A stretch of DNA of 35,251 nt from Vannielia litorea (GCF_018424695.1 NZ_QTNQ01000041.1:1-35251); one strand, 5' to 3'. Counted from the first letter of the stretch, positions 1 to 16,180 are shown. The notes: generated from the letters alone by a model not told the origin. Made by a program: numbers and translations.

Positions 1-176
1 GCTGTCAACACCTGCGGGGGCTGGCGGGGCTTGATTGCAACGCTTTCGGCGATTGTGCATTGCCCCGGCCCGAAATCGGGCCGAAGCGGCCCTGGAGGCG
101 TCGCACCCTTGCCTCGCCAATCGCTGCCGCCTACCTTACCGCTCGGGGCAGAGACCACCGGTTAAGGACCAGTCAC

Positions 177-998
177 ATCGTACAGATTCTCGGCATATGC
201 CGCTTTTCCTACCCCTGTTACGGCGGCTTTCGGCGCGAGCACGCCACCATTCAGGACCGGATCCACTTTCTCTATGGCGAAGAACGGCTGGAAGAGCGGT
301 TTCGCTACTTCGAAACCTTCACCCTGCCCGGCCTCCGGCTGCAAACCGACGAAGACTTCAAGTTCGTCGTCCTCACCGGCAACCAGCTGCCCAAGGCCTA
401 TGACGAGCGCCTGAAAGACATGCTCGCCACCCTGCCACAGGCCCGGCTGGTGCAATACGAGCCGCTCAACCATCGGGTGGCCTGTCTTAAGGCGATGCGC
501 GAGCATATCGACCCGCAGGGCGGGGTTTGCGGCCAGTTCCGGCTGGATGACGATGACGGCGTGAGCTACCGCTTCGTCGAGCGCTTCCGCGAGGCTTTCG
601 ACGACGGGCACGAGATCATGAAGCGCGAGCACAAGTTCGCGGTGGATTTCAACCAGGGCTATACCGTCTGCATCGACGAGGAGGGCATCCGCGCCTGCGC
701 CCAGCAGCGGCAATACTGGACGCCCGCGCTCGGCGTCTACATCCGCCCGCATATCGACAAGACGGTTGTCCACTTCCGGCACGATACGATCTGGCGGCAG
801 ATGACAACGCTCACCTACACCGGCGAAGACATGTTCGTGCGCGGGCTGAACTCCACCAACGGCACCCCTTTCAAGAAGAAGGACTTCGAAGAGATGGTGC
901 CCATCGAAGGCGAGGTGGCGCGGGCGCTGTCGAAGACCTTCGGCATCACCGAAGAGGCGCTGGCCAAGTTTCACGCCGCCGAGACAGGCGTGAGCTGA
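177..998 (+). CDS. Putative rhamnosyltransferase-type glycosyltransferase, probable AUC start
   Basis: About 273 aa. From the first residues (QILGICRFSYP) the protein resembles the 'putative rhamnosyl transferase' family common in Rhodobacterales (family match from memory). Members of this family transfer sugar onto surface polysaccharide. An acidic QFRLDDDDGVSYRF stretch near residue 120 fits a metal/nucleotide-sugar site. The homologous N-terminus begins here, but no ATG, GTG or TTG lies in frame close by. The only standard in-frame start upstream is a TTG at 60, which would add 39 low-complexity residues and has no ribosome-binding site. A good AAGGA at 164–168 sits 8 nt before the ATC at 177, so I place the start there. 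The lipoprotein gene follows 9 nt downstream and may be co-transcribed. The gene is confident; the start is inferred. Confidence 0.8.
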   Translation: MVQILGICRFSYPCYGGFRREHATIQDRIHFLYGEERLEERFRYFETFTLPGLRLQTDEDFKFVVLTGNQLPKAYDERLKDMLATLPQARLVQYEPLNHRVACLKAMREHIDPQGGVCGQFRLDDDDGVSYRFVERFREAFDDGHEIMKREHKFAVDFNQGYTVCIDEEGIRACAQQRQYWTPALGVYIRPHIDKTVVHFRHDTIWRQMTTLTYTGEDMFVRGLNSTNGTPFKKKDFEEMVPIEGEVARALSKTFGITEEALAKFHAAETGVS

Positions 999-1007
999 GA
1001 CCGCACC

Positions 1008-1376
1008 GTGCGACGCCTCGCGCTTCTCGCCATGACACTGCTTTCCGGATGCGACTACGGTGTACTTTGGGAGGACGAAACCTACACAGTGGCCTGGATC
1101 GACCTTCGCGAGAACACCTTTCTCTACCGAAAGCTCGACGGAGGGAACCTGATTGGGCGCGCAGGCCCGGGGCGCTTCCACATCGGGTCCAACGCGAGTT
1201 TTGTTGTCTATTCGATGGCGCCCGATGAACCTTGCAGCTACTTCGCCATCGACAAGGCCGCCGATCATGATGGAGCGGACCCTCACGAGGTGATCGAGGG
1301 GCCGATCTGCGATATAAGGGGCTTTCTGGCCGATCGCGGTATCACAGGCCCGCTTACCTTCACCGACGCGGGCTGA
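1008..1376 (+). CDS. Small putative lipoprotein
   Basis: 122 aa, GTG start. The N-terminus is a lipoprotein signal: two Arg, a hydrophobic run, then lipobox L-S-G-C with the lipidated Cys at residue 15. Asp at +2 would favour inner-membrane retention by the E. coli Lol rule. The mature part has two further Cys (in PCSYF and ICDIRG), which may form a disulfide. No family recognised. It starts 9 nt after the glycosyltransferase stop and ends 3 nt from the convergent permease gene. Function unknown. Confidence 0.7.
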   Translation: MRRLALLAMTLLSGCDYGVLWEDETYTVAWIDLRENTFLYRKLDGGNLIGRAGPGRFHIGSNASFVVYSMAPDEPCSYFAIDKAADHDGADPHEVIEGPICDIRGFLADRGITGPLTFTDAG

Positions 1377-1379
1377 CTT

Positions 1380-2285
1380 TCACCGCGGCGGGGCCTGCGC
1401 AATTTCTCTTCGCCGGATCGCCAGCCGCCGTTCCCGCAGGTAGGTGAAGAGGCCCGCCGCAATCACGATGGCGCTGCCGATCAGGGTGAGCGGGCCGGGG
1501 AAGTCGCCAAAGGCCAGCAGGCCCAGGACCAGAGCCCAGAGCAGGCCGGTGTAGCGGAACGGCGCAACGAACCCCATATCGCCCACCCTTACCGCCGTGA
1601 CCGAGAGCGTGTAGGCGAAGAGGATCGCCACCACCGAACCGCCGAGGGCCAGCGCATTGCCGGCAGAGACAGGCGCCCAGGGCTCGAACAGCGCGGCAAT
1701 TCCCGCCGCAGCGCCTACGGAGAAGCCGGTGACGGTGGCGACGGTGAGGGAGGGCAGCGCGCCGCTCATCTTGCGGGTCAACACGTCTCGCGCGACCACG
1801 GCCAGCACTGCCGCCAAGGCCCAGATCGAATAGCTGGTGAAGCCCTCGCCGCCCGGCTGCACGATCAGCAGCACGCCGACAAAGCCGATCAGGATCGCCG
1901 ACATCCGCCAGATCCCGATCGCCTCGCCAAACAACAGCGCACCCGCCAGAGTCACCATCAACGGCGCGGCCTGGAGGATCGCCGTCGCGTTGGCCAAGGG
2001 CATGTTGTAGAGCGCGGTGAGGAAGAACAGCGCGGCGAGGATCTCGCTCAGGCTGCGCAGCACCAGCAGCCACCCGTCGCCCCGCGTCAGCCGAAACCGC
2101 AGGGCGCCGCGATGCCACGCAAGCAGCGCCAGCAGCGGCGTCACCGCCAAGCCGCGCAGGAAGACTGTCTGCATCAGCGGCAAGTCTCCCGACAGGGACT
2201 TGATGAAGGTGTCGTTGATGGTGAAGGACGCCATCGAGGCGGTCATCAGAACGGCGCCGCGCAGGTTTTCGGAAAGCTCAGCCAT
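1380..2285 (-). CDS. EamA/DMT-family permease
   Basis: 301 aa, about ten hydrophobic segments arranged as two EamA repeats (roughly residues 10–145 and 155–290). Family features include the N-terminal GAVLMTASMASFTINDTFIK segment and a second half ending in a conserved membrane pair (GPLTLIGSAIVIAAGLFTYL). Drug/metabolite transporter proteins of this kind usually export amino acids, metabolites or drugs; the substrate cannot be read from sequence. The ATG at 2285 has no obvious Shine–Dalgarno, but a -10-like CATAAT lies about 20 nt upstream, so the leader may be short. It converges with the lipoprotein gene. Confidence 0.9.
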   Translation of the reverse strand: MAELSENLRGAVLMTASMASFTINDTFIKSLSGDLPLMQTVFLRGLAVTPLLALLAWHRGALRFRLTRGDGWLLVLRSLSEILAALFFLTALYNMPLANATAILQAAPLMVTLAGALLFGEAIGIWRMSAILIGFVGVLLIVQPGGEGFTSYSIWALAAVLAVVARDVLTRKMSGALPSLTVATVTGFSVGAAAGIAALFEPWAPVSAGNALALGGSVVAILFAYTLSVTAVRVGDMGFVAPFRYTGLLWALVLGLLAFGDFPGPLTLIGSAIVIAAGLFTYLRERRLAIRRREIAQAPPR

Positions 2286-2340
2286 GACGCAGCGGTAGGA
2301 GGATTATGTGACAAGCGCAAGCGTTCGCGCGACGCCCGTT

Positions 2341-2366
2341 GGGGGCGCATCCATGGCGCACCCTAC
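2341..2366. repeat. Dispersed imperfect palindrome, copy 1
   Basis: Read on the minus strand it begins GTAGGGTGCGC and continues as an imperfect palindrome around ATGGATGCGC. A related unit lies at 19741–19766 in the secE–nusG spacer. This copy overlaps the stop codon (2363–2365) of the zinc-finger gene. Likely a small dispersed intergenic repeat that can fold in RNA. Confidence 0.5.
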
Positions 2367-2632
2367 TTGAGCTGGCTGTCCTTCGAGCCGCGCCGGTTGA
2401 TCCCGCCGCGCGCCTTGAACGCGCCGTCGCGCTCCTGCTGGCAGTCGATGCAGAGCTTCACGCCCGGAATCGCCAGCCGGCGCTTTTCGGGGATTTCCTC
2501 CTCGCATTCGGCGCAATGCGTCAGGCTCTCACCCTGCGGGCCGCGCCGGGCCTTCAGGCGCTGCAACTCGTCGCTGATCGATGCTTCGATCTGCTCGCTC
2601 ACCGCCCCGTCCTTTGCCCATCCTCCGGCCAT
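2363..2632 (-). CDS. DksA/TraR-type C4 zinc-finger protein (YbiI-like)
   Basis: 89 aa. The start at 2632 (MAGGWAKDGAV) is supported by an AAGGAG about 7 nt upstream and by matching the usual N-terminus of YbiI-like proteins; a longer frame to 2698 exists but lacks family similarity. The zinc finger is C-A-E-C, 17 residues, then C-I-D-C, followed by the typical NRRGSKDSQLK tail. These short TraR/DksA relatives lack the long coiled coil of DksA, so a ppGpp-linked RNA-polymerase role is possible but unproven. The gene lies just behind the rpoC terminator on the same strand. Confidence 0.92.
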   Translation of the reverse strand: MAGGWAKDGAVSEQIEASISDELQRLKARRGPQGESLTHCAECEEEIPEKRRLAIPGVKLCIDCQQERDGAFKARGGINRRGSKDSQLK

Positions 2633-2698
2633 GGCCACACTCCTTTCGACCCTGAAAAGGTAAGCGGCCCGCGTCGCAACGCAAGCCCCCCATGGCAA

Positions 2699-2726
2699 AG
2701 GGGCCCCGCGTCGCCGCGAGGCCCCT
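2699..2726 (-). terminator. Intrinsic terminator after rpoC
   Basis: A 12-bp GC-rich stem (one T·G wobble) with a GCGA tetraloop begins 26 nt after the rpoC stop. It is followed by only TTT before GCC, so the U-tract is weak. It is placed to end the rplJL–rpoBC transcript before the zinc-finger gene. Confidence 0.7.
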
Positions 2727-2752
2727 CCGATTCTTGCCGCGAAACCCGGTGC

Positions 2753-6991
<4,239 letters not shown>

Positions 6992-7026
6992 CTTGAATTC
7001 CTCAAAGTTGTGCAGATGGGAGAGGC

Positions 7027-7051
7027 GGACGCGCCTTGAGAGCGCGTCCGT
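7027..7051 (-). other. Hairpin in the rpoB–rpoC spacer
   Basis: Perfect 9-bp inverted repeat CGGACGCGC/GCGCGTCCG with a 7-nt loop in the 75-nt spacer. No U-tract follows, so it looks like an RNA-processing or stability element rather than a terminator. Confidence 0.6.
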
Positions 7052-7066
7052 CGCGGGCCGAGGCCC

Positions 7067-11203
<4,137 letters not shown>

Positions 11204-11296
11204 CTGGTATAGTACCTTTCGTCTGTCGCCGCGCACATCCCGCCGGGGCACCGGGAGGGCGGCTCACGAATGAAGGTGCGTCCGGGATCCATACCT

Positions 11297-11318
11297 GCGT
11301 GCCGTCCCACCGGCACGC
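11297..11318 (-). other. Hairpin 2 in the rplL–rpoB spacer
   Basis: Perfect 8-bp inverted repeat GCGTGCCG/CGGCACGC with a 6-nt loop, nearer rpoB. No U-tract. Confidence 0.5.
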
Positions 11319-11381
11319 GCCCGATCCATTCGAACGCGCCTTGGAAAGAACCCCCGCAGAGGCGCTTGCCGAGACGCATTC

Positions 11382-11412
11382 GGCTGGACCCGGAATTTTC
11401 CCGGATCCAGCC
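11382..11412 (-). other. Hairpin 1 in the rplL–rpoB spacer
   Basis: A 12-bp stem (GGCTGGATCCGG against CCGGGTCCAGCC, one wobble) with a 7-nt AU-rich loop, starting about 40 nt after the rplL stop. In E. coli the same spacer holds an attenuator and an RNase III site that set the rplJL:rpoBC ratio. A similar role here is inferred from position only. Confidence 0.6.
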
Positions 11413-11450
11413 AATTCTCTACCGGGCCACCCGCGCGGGGCGGCGTCCGA

Positions 11451-11831
11451 TCACTTGAGCTCCACCTCGGCGCCAGCGGCTTCGAGCTTGCCCTTGATGT
11501 CTTCGGCTTCGGCCTTGTCGCAGCCTTCCTTGACGGCCTTGCCGCCGGCTTCGACCAGTTCCTTGGCTTCTTTCAGGCCAAGACCGGTGATGGCGCGGAC
11601 TTCCTTGATCACGTTGATCTTCTGGGCGCCAGCGGCCTTCAGGATCACGTCGAACTCGGTTTTCTCTTCTTCCGCAGCACCGGCGTCGCCGCCAGCAGGG
11701 CCGGCCATCATCACTGCGCCGCCAGCGGCGGGCTCGATGCCGTACTCGTCCTTGAGGATGGTTTTCAGTTCTTGGGCTTCGAGAAGGGTCAGACCCACGA
11801 TCTCTTCAGCAAGTTTCTTCAGATCAGCCAT
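11451..11831 (-). CDS. rplL: 50S ribosomal protein L7/L12
   Basis: 126 aa. The N-terminal dimerisation domain ([20 protein letters not shown]) is followed by an Ala/Gly-rich hinge ([17 protein letters not shown]) and the C-terminal factor-binding domain ([20 protein letters not shown] to the end). Multiple copies form the ribosomal stalk and recruit GTPase factors. ATG start with an AAAGCGAAAA context. It follows rplJ by 73 nt and is probably co-transcribed with it. Confidence 0.98.
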   Translation of the reverse strand: MADLKKLAEEIVGLTLLEAQELKTILKDEYGIEPAAGGAVMMAGPAGGDAGAAEEEKTEFDVILKAAGAQKINVIKEVRAITGLGLKEAKELVEAGGKAVKEGCDKAEAEDIKGKLEAAGAEVELK

Positions 11832-11904
11832 TTTTCGCTTTCCGTCTGTCTAGATGTGTTCCAACGCGAGGCAATCAACCCCTACGCGGCTCTCATTCGT
11901 TGCC

Positions 11905-12417
11905 TTACGCGGCCTTCTCTTCGATGGTCGAAAGGATGGACGCGATATTCGAGGCAGGTGCGCCAATGGCGCCGGCGATGTTCGAGGCAGGTGCACCGAT
12001 GCAGCCCACGATGGAAGCAATGAGCTCCTCGCGGCTGGGCATCGCGGCAACGGCCTTCACTCCGTCGACGTCCAGAGCCGTTTCACCCATCGCACCGCCG
12101 AGGATCTCGAGCTTCGAGTTGTCCTTGGCGAACTTCTCCACGACCTTGGCCGCAGCCACGGGGTCTTCGGAGTAGGTGAGAACGGTCATACCCGTCAGAA
12201 GATCGGCGATGCTGGCGCAAGGCTTCCCTTCCAGGGCGATCTTGGCGAGCCTGTTCTTGGCGACGCGGACCGACCCGCCAGCTTCACGCATTTGCGCGCG
12301 CAGGTCCTGCATCTCGGCAACCGTGAGACCCTCGTAGTGGGAGACCACAACGACGCCAGAGCTTTCGAAAATCTGGCCGAGTTCCTCGACCACTTTCTCT
12401 TTCTGGGCTCTATCCAC
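11905..12417 (-). CDS. rplJ: 50S ribosomal protein L10
   Basis: 170 aa, GTG start with GGAG 7–8 nt upstream. The N-terminal globular part ([20 protein letters not shown]) binds 23S rRNA; the C-terminal Ala/Pro-rich helix ([20 protein letters not shown], a visible short repeat) carries L7/L12 dimers. L10–L12 typically represses its own mRNA through the rplJ leader. In contrast to the usual order, rplA does not lie directly upstream; about 3 kb of other DNA intervenes. Confidence 0.98.
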   Translation of the reverse strand: MDRAQKEKVVEELGQIFESSGVVVVSHYEGLTVAEMQDLRAQMREAGGSVRVAKNRLAKIALEGKPCASIADLLTGMTVLTYSEDPVAAAKVVEKFAKDNSKLEILGGAMGETALDVDGVKAVAAMPSREELIASIVGCIGAPASNIAGAIGAPASNIASILSTIEEKAA

Positions 12418-12860
12418 AGTTTCACTCCAATTTGGGCAGGGTCATCCCCGCCCGGCTCTTTTTTGCTGGCCGAGGCCAACACTCAGGTCCGTGTTACGGG
12501 GCTGAAACCAAGTTCGCCCGAGAGAACCCCCGCGGGAAAACATGTTCTGACCCGTCTCAGGCAGGAAATTAAGGGGTTCGGACGAACTCCACCCACCGTC
12601 TTGGACGAAACGCAAAACAGCGCACGACGAATCGCACGCTGGCTTGCAGGGGGCGGTTTAGTTGGCTCGCGCTCCGAGGGCAAGGGCCGAACCCTCACGA
12701 CCGGGTGATTTCGCGCGCGCCCGGTCGCTTTGTCGAATGAAGCGCAACCCTGGCTCCTCCCGGGGAACCTTCTCAATCCCGCCGGGGTGCCGTGCCTGGC
12801 AATCCTGACCCAGCTGCCAAGCAGGTCCAACCCGAACCGGCCCTTCGATACGGTGTGTTA
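12418..12860 (-). promoter_or_regulatory. rplJ leader region (putative L10 autoregulatory leader)
   Basis: No ORF of convincing quality lies in the ~440 nt upstream of rplJ, and the sequence is rich in potential stems. The clearest is a perfect 8-bp inverted repeat CGACCGGG/CCCGGTCG at 12698–12705 and 12720–12727. A stem with a CTCG loop lies at about 12467–12484. The position matches the long structured rplJ leaders of other bacteria to which L10(L12)4 binds. No strong promoter was recognised; a TAACAC near 12855–12865 is a weak -10 candidate. Assignment is mainly from position. Confidence 0.4.
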
Positions 12861-13364
12861 CACGGTCCGGAGCGCGGACAAAGCAGACATTGATCCGCAA
12901 GCCGTGCAGCGCCGTCCCGCGGGGTGGCGCCCGACCTGATGAGCGGCGCGCTTTATGGTAGCCAAGCACCTTCTTCCCTTGGAGCTCAGCGCCAACGGCA
13001 GCCATGCGCCGCCCCGGGGGGGCGGGACGGCGCTGCGCGGCGGCTTCGCCTTGATTCCGCGCGGGGGAAGACATGGCAAGCGCAGTGATGGGCTCGAAGC
13101 GGACCTTCGCGGCCCCCCCCGAAGGGCAGCTGACCCATCACCACATGACCCGGGCCCGTGATCTGACACGAAAGTCGGTTCCGCATGGCAACGGGCATGT
13201 GCTGTCCTGCCTGCAACCGGGCCACATGCGCAGCCGAACGCCGCACCGCCATGAGCGCAACCCGCCCGCAAAACTTTAACCAACCGCGCCAAATCGCCCG
13301 CCCCCGACGGACCCGGCGCCCTCGCCCGTTCAAGTCAGGTCAACCGCAGCCGAAAGCCACAGCC
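12861..13364. other. Gene-free stretch between rplJ leader and ferric-reductase-like gene
   Basis: About 500 nt with no ORF showing family features. It contains GC-only palindromic patches (around 13008–13050) and a C8 homopolymer at 13113–13120. An ORF at 13073–13279 was considered and not accepted. Promoters for rplJ (minus) and the plus-strand membrane gene should lie here, but I could not pick them out. Confidence 0.5.
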
Positions 13365-13967
13365 ATGCAAAAACGATCCCCCTACTGGCTCTGGGCCCTG
13401 CTCACCGCCCCCGCTGCCCTCTGGAGCTACGAGGCCATGTCCTCGGACAACGCCCGCATCTTCCACATCCTCGTGCACCCCACCGGCGAATGGGCCGCAC
13501 GGGCACTGATCCTCACCATGATGATCTCGCCGCTGGTCCTGCTCTTCCGCAACGCCGGCTGGGCCCGCTGGCTCAGGAAGAACCGCCGCTACTTCGGCGT
13601 CGCTGCTTTCGGCTAAGCGGCGCTGCACACGCTTTTCTACCTGATCGACAAGGACTCAGCCGCACGCGTGCTCTCCGAGCTGCCGCGCTTCTACATCTGG
13701 ACGGGCTGGCTCGCCTTCGCCATCTTTGTCCCGCTTGCCGTCACCTCGATGGATTTCGCCCAGAGAATGATGGGCCCCTGGTGGAAGTGGCTCCAACGGT
13801 GGACATATGCCGCCGCCGTGCTGACCCTGCTGCACTGGGCCGGGCTGCACGAGTTCCGCAACCCGCTCGGCGCCATCCTGCACTTCGCCCCCCTCGCCGC
13901 GTTGGAGGCCTACCGCGTCTGGTACTGGCACCTCCGCCCGCCGCGGAGGCAGGCAAACCCGGGCTGA
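13365..13967 (+). pseudogene. Ferric-reductase-like transmembrane protein (MsrQ/YedZ-like), interrupted by in-frame TAA
   Basis: Read through the stop, this is about 200 codons of one continuous frame. It has about six hydrophobic segments and His residues typical of a b-heme membrane domain (IFHILVH, AALHTLFYL, LLHWAGLHE). The frame is broken by TAA at 13614–13616 (codon 84), after VAAFG and directly before AALHTLFYLIDKD. Related proteins have a sense codon there, probably Tyr, one base from TAA. The second part could restart at a GTG at 13668 but would lack the first heme-ligand segments. No MsrP partner is nearby. Could be a recent nonsense mutation, a sequencing error, or readthrough. Confidence 0.7.
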
Positions 13968-14067
13968 TCAAGCCTCCGCCCGGCGCCCCACCCTGCGATA
14001 ATGCAGAAAAAGGGTGATTTACCTAAGGTCATGGTGCAGTCTTGCGGGATTCAAGGAGGTTTTCATC

Positions 14068-14442
14068 ATGCCCATTTCCCGCGCCCTGCCCGTCCTCTTC
14101 CTCGGCACCCTCACCGCCTGCCTCAGCCTCCCCACCATCGCCCACACGCCGGGGGCCGTTGTGCAGCAGTCGCTGTCGGGGGCGAGCGTGGTCGGCGCCC
14201 TTGCGGACGGCACCTCCTACTGCGAGTTCCACGATCCCGGCGGTCTGGTCGTGGGGCGCGATACCGCCGTCTATGCCGGGACATGGCGGATCAATGGCGA
14301 CGCGATGTGCTACACCTATACCGGCGAGGCCGAAGACTGCCAGTTCGTCCAGATCAACGGCACCCGCGCCGTCTTCGTCGACATGATCGCGGGCGCCACC
14401 CTGAGCCAGGGAAACATCGTGCCGGGCAACGTGTGCAGCTGA
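14068..14442 (+). CDS. Small exported Cys-containing protein of unknown function
   Basis: 124 aa, ATG start with an excellent AAGGAGG at 14053–14059. The first ~25 residues form a signal sequence. Leu-Thr-Ala-Cys at residues 15–18 could be a lipobox; signal peptidase I cleavage near TIAHT is the alternative. The mature part has four more Cys (SYCEF, MCYTY, DCQFV, NVCS), consistent with two disulfides, and a GTWRINGDAMCYTY segment seen in periplasmic beta-proteins of this group. No named family recognised. It converges with the SCO gene; a 7-bp GC inverted repeat (14444–14467) without U-tract lies between. Confidence 0.75.
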   Translation: MPISRALPVLFLGTLTACLSLPTIAHTPGAVVQQSLSGASVVGALADGTSYCEFHDPGGLVVGRDTAVYAGTWRINGDAMCYTYTGEAEDCQFVQINGTRAVFVDMIAGATLSQGNIVPGNVCS

Positions 14443-14503
14443 TGCCCCCGAACCGGTCGGCGGGGGCCGACAGCCCCGGCAACATGCGCCCCGCCGCCCG
14501 GTT

Positions 14504-15127
14504 TCACATCGCCATCACCCGCCGGATCTTGGCCATCGCGCTCTCCAGCTCCTCCTCGTAGCGGATCGGCTCGAAGAAGTTGCCCCTCTCGTCGAAGAGC
14601 AGCACAAAGGCCGAGTGGTCCATCGTGTAGCCGCCGCCTTCCAGAGAAATCCTGGAGGCGTAGACGCGAAAGGCCCGGATCGCCTTGTCCACCTCCTCGC
14701 GGCTCCCCGAGACGCCCACCACGCCGGGCACCCAGTTCACGTCGTCACCGATCATCCCCAGCGTGTCGCGCTCCGGGTCCACCGTGACGAAATAGGTGCG
14801 TAAAGGGCCCGCGCCCGCGGCCTCCAGCTCCGCCTGCCACAGGTCGATGTGAGCCAGCGTGGTCGGGCAAACCTCCGGGCAATGCGAAAAGCCGAAGAAC
14901 ACCGCCGTCGGCGCGCCGCGCAGGCTGGCCTCGGTAAAGGGCTGGCCGTCCGTGCCCTCCAGCACGTAATCGCCGTGGCCGAGGTCGATCGCGGCGCCCT
15001 CGTCCAGCTTCGGGGCCAGCAGCGTGAACCATGCCACCGCAAGGAGAGCCAGCCCGGCCAGCCCCCCGCGATGATGGCTGCCATTGTACGCCCGGTCATC
15101 AGTTGTGCCCTTGAGCAGCGTGGTCAA
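14504..15127 (-). CDS. SCO1/SenC/PrrC-type copper chaperone, N-terminal frame uncertain
   Basis: About 207 aa from a TTG at 15127. The thioredoxin-like SCO domain has the copper-binding CPEVCP motif (Cys83, Cys87) and the distal His (DHS, His171). SCO proteins deliver copper to the CuA site of cytochrome c oxidase and face the periplasm from one N-terminal anchor (LAGLALLAVAWFTLL). Two start models compete. The TTG overlaps the upstream stop as TTGA. An ATG at 15099 has a better site (AAGGG, 8 nt) but lies in another frame, joining this one only if the G6 tract at 15062–15067 had one more G. That joined N-terminus (MTGRTMAAIIAGG then LAGLALL) looks more like a signal anchor. Confidence 0.85.
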   Translation of the reverse strand: MTTLLKGTTDDRAYNGSHHRGGLAGLALLAVAWFTLLAPKLDEGAAIDLGHGDYVLEGTDGQPFTEASLRGAPTAVFFGFSHCPEVCPTTLAHIDLWQAELEAAGAGPLRTYFVTVDPERDTLGMIGDDVNWVPGVVGVSGSREEVDKAIRAFRVYASRISLEGGGYTMDHSAFVLLFDERGNFFEPIRYEEELESAMAKIRRVMAM

Positions 15128-15291
15128 TGAAAGCCGCCATCCGCCCCGAAGGTCCCGCAAAGATCCTCCGCCGCGATTCCCAGATCCCGCAGCTCGGCGG
15201 CGGCCACAGCCTGCTCCGAGGGCGGCCCCATGTGATGCGCTTGAACCGCGCCCAGCACCGCCAGCATCAAGGCGGCGGCCCAGGCAATCAC
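15124..15291 (-). CDS. Short exported protein, possibly C-terminally truncated
   Basis: 55 aa from a GTG. It starts with a signal-like segment (MIAWAAALMLAVLGAVQA), then HHMGPPSEQ and a C-terminus DLCGTFGADGGFH. The frame stays open after the TGA with P-R-C-S-R, so one base change (TGA to TGC/TGT) would give an H-C-P-R-C motif like those ending small periplasmic metal-related proteins (DUF2946-like in style; not a firm family match). Its stop overlaps the TTG start candidate of the SCO gene. An in-frame 27-codon fragment lies upstream (stop at 15322–15324), suggesting wider erosion. Moderate-to-low confidence as a functional gene. Confidence 0.45.
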   Translation of the reverse strand: MIAWAAALMLAVLGAVQAHHMGPPSEQAVAAAELRDLGIAAEDLCGTFGADGGFH

Positions 15292-15428
15292 GTCCTGGAG
15301 AAAGGCGCGGGTCCCGGCGGGTCAATGCTGCAAGCCGTCTTCGACGAAAAGCGCCGAGAATGCCGCAGCCAAAGGGACGGCGGGTGGGGTGTCATTGCGC
15401 AGCAATGCACGTCACCCGGCGGCCAAAC

Positions 15429-15459
15429 AAAAAAGGGGCGAGCCAACCGGCCCGCCCCT
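15429..15459 (-). terminator. Strong intrinsic terminator after rplA
   Basis: Stem of AGGGGCG, a G·U pair and GCC against the matching 3' arm, with a GGTT loop, followed by TTTTTTGTTT. It lies 22 nt beyond the rplA stop. It implies that rplKA ends here and rplJ needs its own promoter. Confidence 0.9.
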
Positions 15460-15480
15460 CTCAAATCAGTTGCGGAAGGC

Positions 15481-16179
15481 TCAGTTGCCCAGCGCGTTGT
15501 CCACCTCGATGCTCACGCCCGGGCCCATGGTCGAAGAGATCGCGATCTTCTTCATGTAGGTGCCCTTGGCGCCACTCGGCTTGGCCTTGCTCACGGCGTC
15601 CACGAAGGCGCGCACGTTTTCCACCAGCTTGCCCTCGTCGAACGAGGCTTTGCCAACACCGGCGTGCACCACGCCGGCCTTCTCGGCCTTGAACTGAACC
15701 TCACCGCCCTTGGCGGCTTCCACGGCTTCCTTCACGTCCATCGTGACGGTGCCGACCTTGGGGTTCGGCATCAGGTTGCGCGGGCCAAGGACTTTGCCCA
15801 GACGGCCGACAATCGGCATCATGTCGGGCGTGGCAATGCAGCGATCGAAGTCGATCTTGCCGCCCTGCACGGTCTCCATCAGGTCTTCCGCGCCCACCAC
15901 GTCGGCGCCGGCGGCCTTGGCCTCATCGGCCTTCTCGCCACGGGCGAAGACGGCAACGCGCACGTCCTTGCCGGTGCCGTTGGGCAGGCTCACCTTGCCA
16001 CGCACCATCTGGTCGGCGTGGCGCGGGTCGACGCCCAGGTTCATGGCGATCTCGACGGTCTCGTCGAACTTGGCGTTGGCGTTGCCCTTCACCAGGGCCA
16101 CGGCCTCTTCCACGCTCAGGTCGTGCTTGCCCTCAAAGGCTTCACGGGCGGCGCGGGTACGTTTTCCGAGTTTTGCCAT
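15481..16179 (-). CDS. rplA: 50S ribosomal protein L1
   Basis: 232 aa, full length. Begins [17 protein letters not shown]; contains the family segments [20 protein letters not shown] and [20 protein letters not shown], and ends with the [12 protein letters not shown] motif. L1 binds 23S rRNA at the stalk and, in many bacteria, represses translation of its own rplKA mRNA. The start is one nucleotide after the rplK stop, so the two are translationally coupled. Confidence 0.99.
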   Translation of the reverse strand: MAKLGKRTRAAREAFEGKHDLSVEEAVALVKGNANAKFDETVEIAMNLGVDPRHADQMVRGKVSLPNGTGKDVRVAVFARGEKADEAKAAGADVVGAEDLMETVQGGKIDFDRCIATPDMMPIVGRLGKVLGPRNLMPNPKVGTVTMDVKEAVEAAKGGEVQFKAEKAGVVHAGVGKASFDEGKLVENVRAFVDAVSKAKPSGAKGTYMKKIAISSTMGPGVSIEVDNALGN

Positions 16180-16180
16180 C

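Noticed and set aside
2297..2311. AGGAGG followed by ATG-TGA (start-stop) on the plus strand
   Set aside because: A minimal start-stop element is possible, but no gene follows on that strand and the site overlaps the upstream region of a minus-strand gene; probably chance.
13073..13279. 68-codon plus-strand ORF with a GGGGAAG site
   Set aside because: Crosses a C8 tract, has mixed His/Arg/Pro-rich composition and no family-like segments; it lies in a patch without coding signal on either strand.
14444..14467. GCCCCCG/CGGGGGC inverted repeat as terminator
   Set aside because: 10-nt loop and no T-tract on either strand; not strong enough to call.
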